64,000 nt of DNA from Agrococcus sp. Marseille-P2731 (lineage in GTDB: Bacteria; Actinomycetota; Actinomycetes; Actinomycetales; Microbacteriaceae), in assembly GCF_900117395.1 (NCBI RefSeq), contig NZ_FPEG01000003.1:372001-436000 (forward strand). Reading direction: 5' to 3'. Position numbers and translations under genes: made by a program. Below, piece after piece: positions 59,856-64,000 of the stretch (positions are counted from its first letter, which is position 1; every line of letters starts with the position of its first letter). A model generated the notes under the pieces. The model searched no databases. It was not told where the DNA came from and worked only from the letters and a program-made list of their open reading frames with translations.

Positions 59856-60788
59856 CTACTTCACGGCGCCCGCCGTCAGCCCTCCGACGATGTACTTCTG
59901 CAGGTAGAGGAACAGCGCGACGACCGGGATCGCAGCCAGCACGGCACCAGCCGCGAACACGGCGTAATTGGTGTTCGTCTCCTCACTGACGTAGCGGAAG
60001 AGCCCGACCGCCAGGGTCAGCTTCTCGGGGCTCGTCAGCAGCGTCGACGAGATCACGAACTCGCTCGTCGTGCCGATGAACGACAGCAGCGCGACGACGG
60101 CGAGGATCGGCGCGACCAGTCGCAGGATGATCGTGAAGAAGATGCGCGCGTGGCCTGCGCCGTCGAGCTTCGCCGCCTCGTCGATCGACGTCGGCACGGT
60201 GTTGAAGAAGCCGTACATCAGGTAGGTGTTCACGCCGAGCGCGCCACCGAGGTAGACGAGGATGAGGCCCGTGAGCGAGTTCAGCCCGATCGCCGGGAAG
60301 ATCTGGTCGATGCCGCGCATCAGGATGTAGATCGCGACGACCGCGAGCAGCTGCGGGAACATCTGCACGAGGATCAGGCTCAGCAGCCCGACGCGACGGC
60401 CGAAGAAGCGCATGCGGGAGAAGGAGTAGGCGGCGAGCGCCCCGAGGAAGACCGTGCCCACGGAGGTGATGACGCCGACGATCATCGTGTTGAAGAACCA
60501 CGCGGCGTAGGGGCGACGCTCGTCGCTCAGGAGCGTCGAGTAGTTCTCGAGCGAGATCGAGCGGAAGAGGTCGTTCGAGCCGGTGAGGGTGCCGCCCGGG
60601 TTGAGGGAGGCGCTCAGCACGTAGACGATCGGGAACAGCGCGAAGATGACGACCGCGATGCCGATGAGGTGACGCCAGCCGAGGGTGCGAGCCCACTTGC
60701 CGAACGACATGCGCGGATGCGGCGCGGGCTTGCGCGGCTGCTCCTCCGAGGGCTCGGAGATCGCTGCGGGGTCGATCTGGATGCTCAT
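59856..60788 (-). CDS. malG: maltose-type ABC importer permease (MalG-like)
   Basis: A 310-residue permease with six helices. Its cytoplasmic EAA loop is VPTSIDEAAKLDGAGHARIFFTIILRLVAP, in parts, and the C-terminus YIVGGLTAGAVK is the MalG signature that enters the MalF-facing pore. It overlaps the malF stop by one base (TGATG). It is the third gene of malE-F-G. Confidence 0.92.
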   Translation of the reverse strand: MSIQIDPAAISEPSEEQPRKPAPHPRMSFGKWARTLGWRHLIGIAVVIFALFPIVYVLSASLNPGGTLTGSNDLFRSISLENYSTLLSDERRPYAAWFFNTMIVGVITSVGTVFLGALAAYSFSRMRFFGRRVGLLSLILVQMFPQLLAVVAIYILMRGIDQIFPAIGLNSLTGLILVYLGGALGVNTYLMYGFFNTVPTSIDEAAKLDGAGHARIFFTIILRLVAPILAVVALLSFIGTTSEFVISSTLLTSPEKLTLAVGLFRYVSEETNTNYAVFAAGAVLAAIPVVALFLYLQKYIVGGLTAGAVK

Positions 60789-62392
60789 CAGTGCAGATCC
60801 TCCAGTGCCTTGGTCTGCCGGAACGAGATCGCGGAGACGGTGGCGACGATGATGAAGATGATGATCGCGAGCGCCGAGGCGAGGCCGTAGTCGCGCCCCT
60901 CACCGCCGGCGAACGCGGTCTTGTAGACGAGGGTGATGAGCAGGTCGGTGTGGCCCACGTTCTCGCTCACGCCTGCGATGCGCGGGCCGCCGCGCGTCAG
61001 CATGTAGATGATGTTGAAGTTGTTGAAGTTGAACGCGAACGACGAGATCAGCAGCGGCGCGATCGAGACGAGCAGCAGCGGGAACTTGATCAGGCGGAAC
61101 ACCTGCCAGGGCCGGGCGCCGTCGACCGTCGCAGCTTCGGTGAGCTCGTCGGGGATCGACTGCAGCGCACCCATGCACACGAGGAACATGTACGGGAACC
61201 CGAGCCAGACGTTGACGAGGATCACGGAGAACTTCGCAAGCCACGGATCGGTGAGCCACGGCACGTTCGCGCCGCCGAGCAGCACGTTGTTGATGAAGCC
61301 GAACTCGGTGTTGTAGAGCCCCAGCCAGACGAGGGCCGAGAGGAAGGAGGGGAAGGCGTAGGGCATGATCGCCAGCACGCGATAGATCTTGCGGGAGCGC
61401 ATCCGCGGATCGTTGAGCGTGACGGCGAGGAAGAGCCCGAGCACGAAGGACAACCCCACCGAGATGGCGGCGAAGGCGAAGGTCCAGATCGTGACGCCGA
61501 TGAGCGCGCTGCCGAACTGCTGGTTCTCGAACGGGTACAGGAAGTTCTCGAAGCCGACGAGGATGCGCCAGCCGGTGCCGAGCGCCTGGCCGTCCTCCGA
61601 TTCGAACAGCCCGTTGCCCAGGTCGCGGTAGACCGTGCCGGTCGCGTCATCCGTCATGGTGCCGGCGTCGGCATCCCAGACGTAGCTCGACTGGAAGACG
61701 AAGGCCTGCGTGGCGTTGCTGGTGCGCAGGAAGCCATCGGCCAGGTCGTCGGAGAGCGGCACCTGCAGCTCGGCGATCTCCTGCTGCCGCTGGAGGATCG
61801 TCTGCAGGTCGAGCGAGGTCCAGCCGTCGACGGCGACGGCGCGGTCGCCATCGAGCGTGACGGCGGCGGGGTCAGCGGGCTCCAGCCCGTCATCCGCGGT
61901 GCCGACGAGCACGGTGCCGTCGGGCGCGGTCGCGAGCAGGCCGAGCCCGGTCAGCGACTCGACGACCTGCACGTCGTAGACGGGCGAGCCCTCGATGCGC
62001 TGGGTGTTCTGCGACACGATCGCGCGGATCGCGTCGTCCTTCGTCGAGTTGTGGCCGTCGCCGTAGTTCGTGAAGGCGATGTAGCAGGAGTAGACGATGA
62101 CGAAGACCTGGAAGATCGCCAGGAAGATCAGGCCGGGCGTGAGGTACTTCGCCGGCAGCATCCCCGGCGAGAGGTAGACGACGTTGACCAGCAGCGTCGC
62201 GAGCACGACGACGGCGAGCACCGTCCAGTTCTCCTGGAAGAACAGGATGGTCATCGCGAACACGGCGATGGCGTCGACGATTGCGAGCATGGCGATCTTC
62301 GCGACCAGCACCCTCATGCTCGGAGGCTGGTGCTGGATGCCTCGCTTCGGCGCGCGGCGGCGCTGGGCGAGGTGGGGGGACGTCGTCGTCAC
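60788..62392 (-). CDS. malF: maltose-type ABC importer permease (MalF-like)
   Basis: A 534-residue permease, long like E. coli MalF. After three N-terminal helices there is an extracytoplasmic domain of about 170 residues (roughly 110-280), equivalent to the MalF P2 loop that contacts the binding protein. The core has the EAA loop SIPDELTEAATVDGARPWQVFRLIKFPLLL, in parts. GTG 62392 has AGGAG five bases upstream. No ATPase gene is in the operon, so a shared MsiK-type ATPase encoded elsewhere is likely, as in other actinobacteria. Confidence 0.92.
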   Translation of the reverse strand: MTTTSPHLAQRRRAPKRGIQHQPPSMRVLVAKIAMLAIVDAIAVFAMTILFFQENWTVLAVVVLATLLVNVVYLSPGMLPAKYLTPGLIFLAIFQVFVIVYSCYIAFTNYGDGHNSTKDDAIRAIVSQNTQRIEGSPVYDVQVVESLTGLGLLATAPDGTVLVGTADDGLEPADPAAVTLDGDRAVAVDGWTSLDLQTILQRQQEIAELQVPLSDDLADGFLRTSNATQAFVFQSSYVWDADAGTMTDDATGTVYRDLGNGLFESEDGQALGTGWRILVGFENFLYPFENQQFGSALIGVTIWTFAFAAISVGLSFVLGLFLAVTLNDPRMRSRKIYRVLAIMPYAFPSFLSALVWLGLYNTEFGFINNVLLGGANVPWLTDPWLAKFSVILVNVWLGFPYMFLVCMGALQSIPDELTEAATVDGARPWQVFRLIKFPLLLVSIAPLLISSFAFNFNNFNIIYMLTRGGPRIAGVSENVGHTDLLITLVYKTAFAGGEGRDYGLASALAIIIFIIVATVSAISFRQTKALEDLH

Positions 62393-62421
62393 TCGTGCTC
62401 CTGGGTGGGGTGGAAACCGGG

Positions 62422-62458
62422 GCGACGGCCGGCCGAGGTGCACTCGGCCGGCCGTCGC
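62422..62458 (-). terminator. attenuating stem-loop between malE and malF
   Basis: GCGACGGCCGGCCGAG (62422-62437) and CTCGGCCGGCCGTCGC (62443-62458) form a perfect 16-bp stem with a 5-base loop, nine bases after the malE stop. It should raise binding protein relative to permeases. Confidence 0.85.
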
Positions 62459-62467
62459 AACAGGGTG

Positions 62468-63730
62468 TCAGCCGTCGATCGTCGACTGGATCGAGGCGGC
62501 AAGGTCTGCCCACGCGGCAGCCGGGTCAGCCGTCTGACCACTGATGATCTGTGCCTGGACGGCACCCCAGTCAGCCCAGACAGCATCCATCTCGGGGATG
62601 TTGGGCATCGGGACGCCCTCGGCGCCAACCTCGCCGAACGCGGCGACGGTCTCGTTCGACTGCGCTGCGTCGAACGCGGCCGTCAGGGCCGGGGCACGGT
62701 CGCCGGCCTCGTAGATGGCCGTCTGCGCCTCTTCGCTCGCGATGTAGTCCGTGAGGAACTGCGTCGCGACGATCGGGTTCTGGCTGTACGCCGACAGGAA
62801 GAAGCCCTGCACGCCGACGAACGGCGTTGCCGGCAGGTCACCAGCGGCGGGGATCGGGTCGATCGCGTACTCGATGCCCGCGTCGTCGAACTGCTCGAGG
62901 CTCCAGGGGCCGGTGATCGTGAACGGGCTGGCGCCGGAGGCGAACTGCTCCTTGGCGATGTCCTGCGAGATGTTCAGGTTCAGCACCCCGGTCTCGCCCC
63001 ACGCCGCGAGCGCCTCAGCGAACTCGAGGTTGCCCTCGTTGCCCATCTGGAGGTCATCGGCGTTGTAGGAGCCGTCCTCGTTGACGCCGAAGATCGGGCC
63101 ACCGAACGAGGCCTGCAGCGGGTACAGGTGGTAGGGGTCGGCCGCGTTCGGGTCGAGCCCGATCAGCACGGGGTACTCGGCGTCGCCAGCCTCGACCGCT
63201 GCCTCGCCGACCTGCACGAGCTCATCCCACGTGGCGGGAGCCTCCGGGGCGAGCGCGGTGTTGCGCACCAGGGCGATGCTCTCGATCGAGACGGGCACGC
63301 CGTAGACGGAGCCGCCGTTGCTCATCGCCTCGATCGCGACCTCCTGGAAGTCGCCGACGGCGTCTCCGAGCTCGATCGGCTCCGCGACGCCGTTCTGCAC
63401 GAGCTTGCCGATCGCGTCGTGCGGGCCGAGCACGATGTCAGGCCCGTCGCCCGACGGCGCCTGGGTGATGAAGTCGGCGGCGAGCGTGTTGAACTCCTTG
63501 ATGATGACCTCGACCGTGGTGCCCGTCGCGTCCTCGAACTCGGCGATCACCGGCTCGAGCGCCGAGGCGCGGTTCTCGTCCATCCAGACGACGAGCGAGC
63601 CGCCTCCGGCGGCCTGGGTCTCGGCCGGTCCGCTCTCGGACGGCGCAGGGGTCCCTCCGCCGGAGCACGCCGCGAGCGTGAGCGCGAGCGCTCCGACCCC
63701 GGCGGCCTTCATGAGGCTGCTTCGCTTCAT
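62468..63730 (-). CDS. malE: maltose/maltodextrin-type substrate-binding lipoprotein (MalE-like)
   Basis: A 420-residue cluster-1 solute-binding protein. Signal peptide and lipobox (LTLAAC) are followed by a Gly/Ser/Pro linker. The mature part shows SLVVWMDENRASALEPVIAEFE, in parts, the family motif GPDIVLGPHDAIGKLVQNG, and GASPFTITGPWSLEQF, all typical of maltodextrin-binding proteins. GAAGG precedes ATG 63730. It is first in the malE-F-G operon and divergent from an alpha-glucosidase gene, which supports maltodextrin as substrate. Confidence 0.92.
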   Translation of the reverse strand: MKRSSLMKAAGVGALALTLAACSGGGTPAPSESGPAETQAAGGGSLVVWMDENRASALEPVIAEFEDATGTTVEVIIKEFNTLAADFITQAPSGDGPDIVLGPHDAIGKLVQNGVAEPIELGDAVGDFQEVAIEAMSNGGSVYGVPVSIESIALVRNTALAPEAPATWDELVQVGEAAVEAGDAEYPVLIGLDPNAADPYHLYPLQASFGGPIFGVNEDGSYNADDLQMGNEGNLEFAEALAAWGETGVLNLNISQDIAKEQFASGASPFTITGPWSLEQFDDAGIEYAIDPIPAAGDLPATPFVGVQGFFLSAYSQNPIVATQFLTDYIASEEAQTAIYEAGDRAPALTAAFDAAQSNETVAAFGEVGAEGVPMPNIPEMDAVWADWGAVQAQIISGQTADPAAAWADLAASIQSTIDG

Positions 63731-63920
63731 GGTGCCTTCTTTCGTTTGTTGGGCTCCGCGGCCGACGGCCATCGTCGGCTGGGCCGAGCACAGCGTGGCG
63801 GAGCGCACGACCCCGCGCAAGTCGGTGGCGCGTGGCGACTGCGATCGTTGATGATTCGTTACCTTCGACGCCTCAGCCCTCGCGCACGTGCCGTTCGCCG
63901 GCGCGTCGTAGCCTTGATGG
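63731..63920. promoter_or_regulatory. divergent control region between malE and alpha-glucosidase
   Basis: This 190-base gap holds a candidate malE promoter on the minus strand, TTGCGC (63815-63820), 17 bases, CACGCT (63792-63797), and TAGCCT (63909-63914) for the divergent gene. An unusually AT-rich patch at 63843-63862 contains TCGTTGATGATTCGTTA and may be a regulator site. I see no gene here. Confidence 0.45.
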
Positions 63921-64000
63921 ATGCATCCCGAATCCACGCGATCCATCCCGAACCAGACTCCGCCCGGCGACGAGTGGTGGCGCTCCGCCGTCATCTACCA
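63921..64000 (+). CDS. GH13 alpha-glucosidase, first 26 codons
   Basis: Only the start is inside the window. The reading frame MHPESTRSIPNQTPPGDEWWR continues SAVIY, matching the WWRSAVIYQIYPRSF opening of oligo-1,6-glucosidase/alpha-glucosidase GH13 enzymes. TAGCCT (63909-63914) ends six bases before ATG 63921 with no Shine-Dalgarno, so it is leaderless. Together with the divergent malE-F-G it forms a maltodextrin uptake and hydrolysis module. Confidence 0.75.
   Translation, partial: MHPESTRSIPNQTPPGDEWWRSAVIY

Overview
The window is typical high-GC actinobacterial chromosome. The third codon position is nearly always G or C, GTG starts are common, and many genes have a TAnnnT hexamer six bases before the start codon with no Shine-Dalgarno, the signature of leaderless mRNAs. 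The order tRNA-Thr, tRNA-Met, two MaoC proteins, tRNA-Trp, secE, nusG, rplK, rplA is the actinobacterial one, and the protein families suggest Micrococcales, probably Microbacteriaceae (Agrococcus-like); this placement is inference. I see no prophage, insertion sequence, integron, CRISPR array or plasmid function. It reads as core chromosome with accessory transport and surface-glycan loci.

Layout. 0-8.7 kb: the start of a HerA-like ATPase, two MFS transporters, an amidohydrolase, an SRPBCC protein, the cbs plus cystathionine gamma-synthase/lyase pair (transsulfuration) and an alkyltransferase-like DNA repair protein. 8.7-14 kb: a monosaccharide ABC importer (ATPase, permease, binding lipoprotein) behind a ROK regulator. 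14-24 kb: an ABC exporter, rplJ-rplL with an L10-type leader, an OmpR-type two-component system, a YqaJ-type nuclease with a coupled hydrolase, a DUF998 membrane protein and a quinone oxidoreductase. 23-29 kb: an oligopeptide ABC importer whose fused two-domain ATPase gene faces its permease and binding-protein genes across a 48-bp tandem repeat. 29-33.3 kb: a NarL-type two-component system and a wall-anchored (LPXTG) 5'-nucleotidase. 33.5-36 kb: rplA, rplK, nusG, secE, tRNA-Trp. 36-41 kb: an aminotransferase and an ABC-2 exporter operon that carries its own sensor and regulator. 41-46.6 kb: murB with two MaoC proteins, two tRNAs, a TIGR01777-type epimerase, and a LysR/EamA divergent pair. 46.6-54 kb: a seven-gene divergent glycan locus (six glycosyltransferases and a WcbI-type protein) in which every neighbouring pair on an arm overlaps by 4 bp. 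54-64 kb: a GH13 alpha-glucanase, an acetate-type symporter with its DUF485 partner, an amino-acid NSS transporter with its 42-residue small subunit, a maltose-type ABC importer, and the first codons of a divergent GH13 alpha-glucosidase.

How the parts work together. The 54-64 kb end is a maltodextrin module: MalE/F/G-like uptake plus two intracellular GH13 enzymes. The transport operons are built alike, with a strong stem-loop after the binding-protein gene that should favour excess binding protein. Two transporter loci (dpp-like and ABC-2) adjoin HisKA_3/NarL two-component systems. The strongest candidate for an undescribed system is the divergent glycosyltransferase/WcbI locus. The most unusual sequence-wide signal is the preservation of GGATGC/GCATCC at the expense of the genome's normal codon choice.
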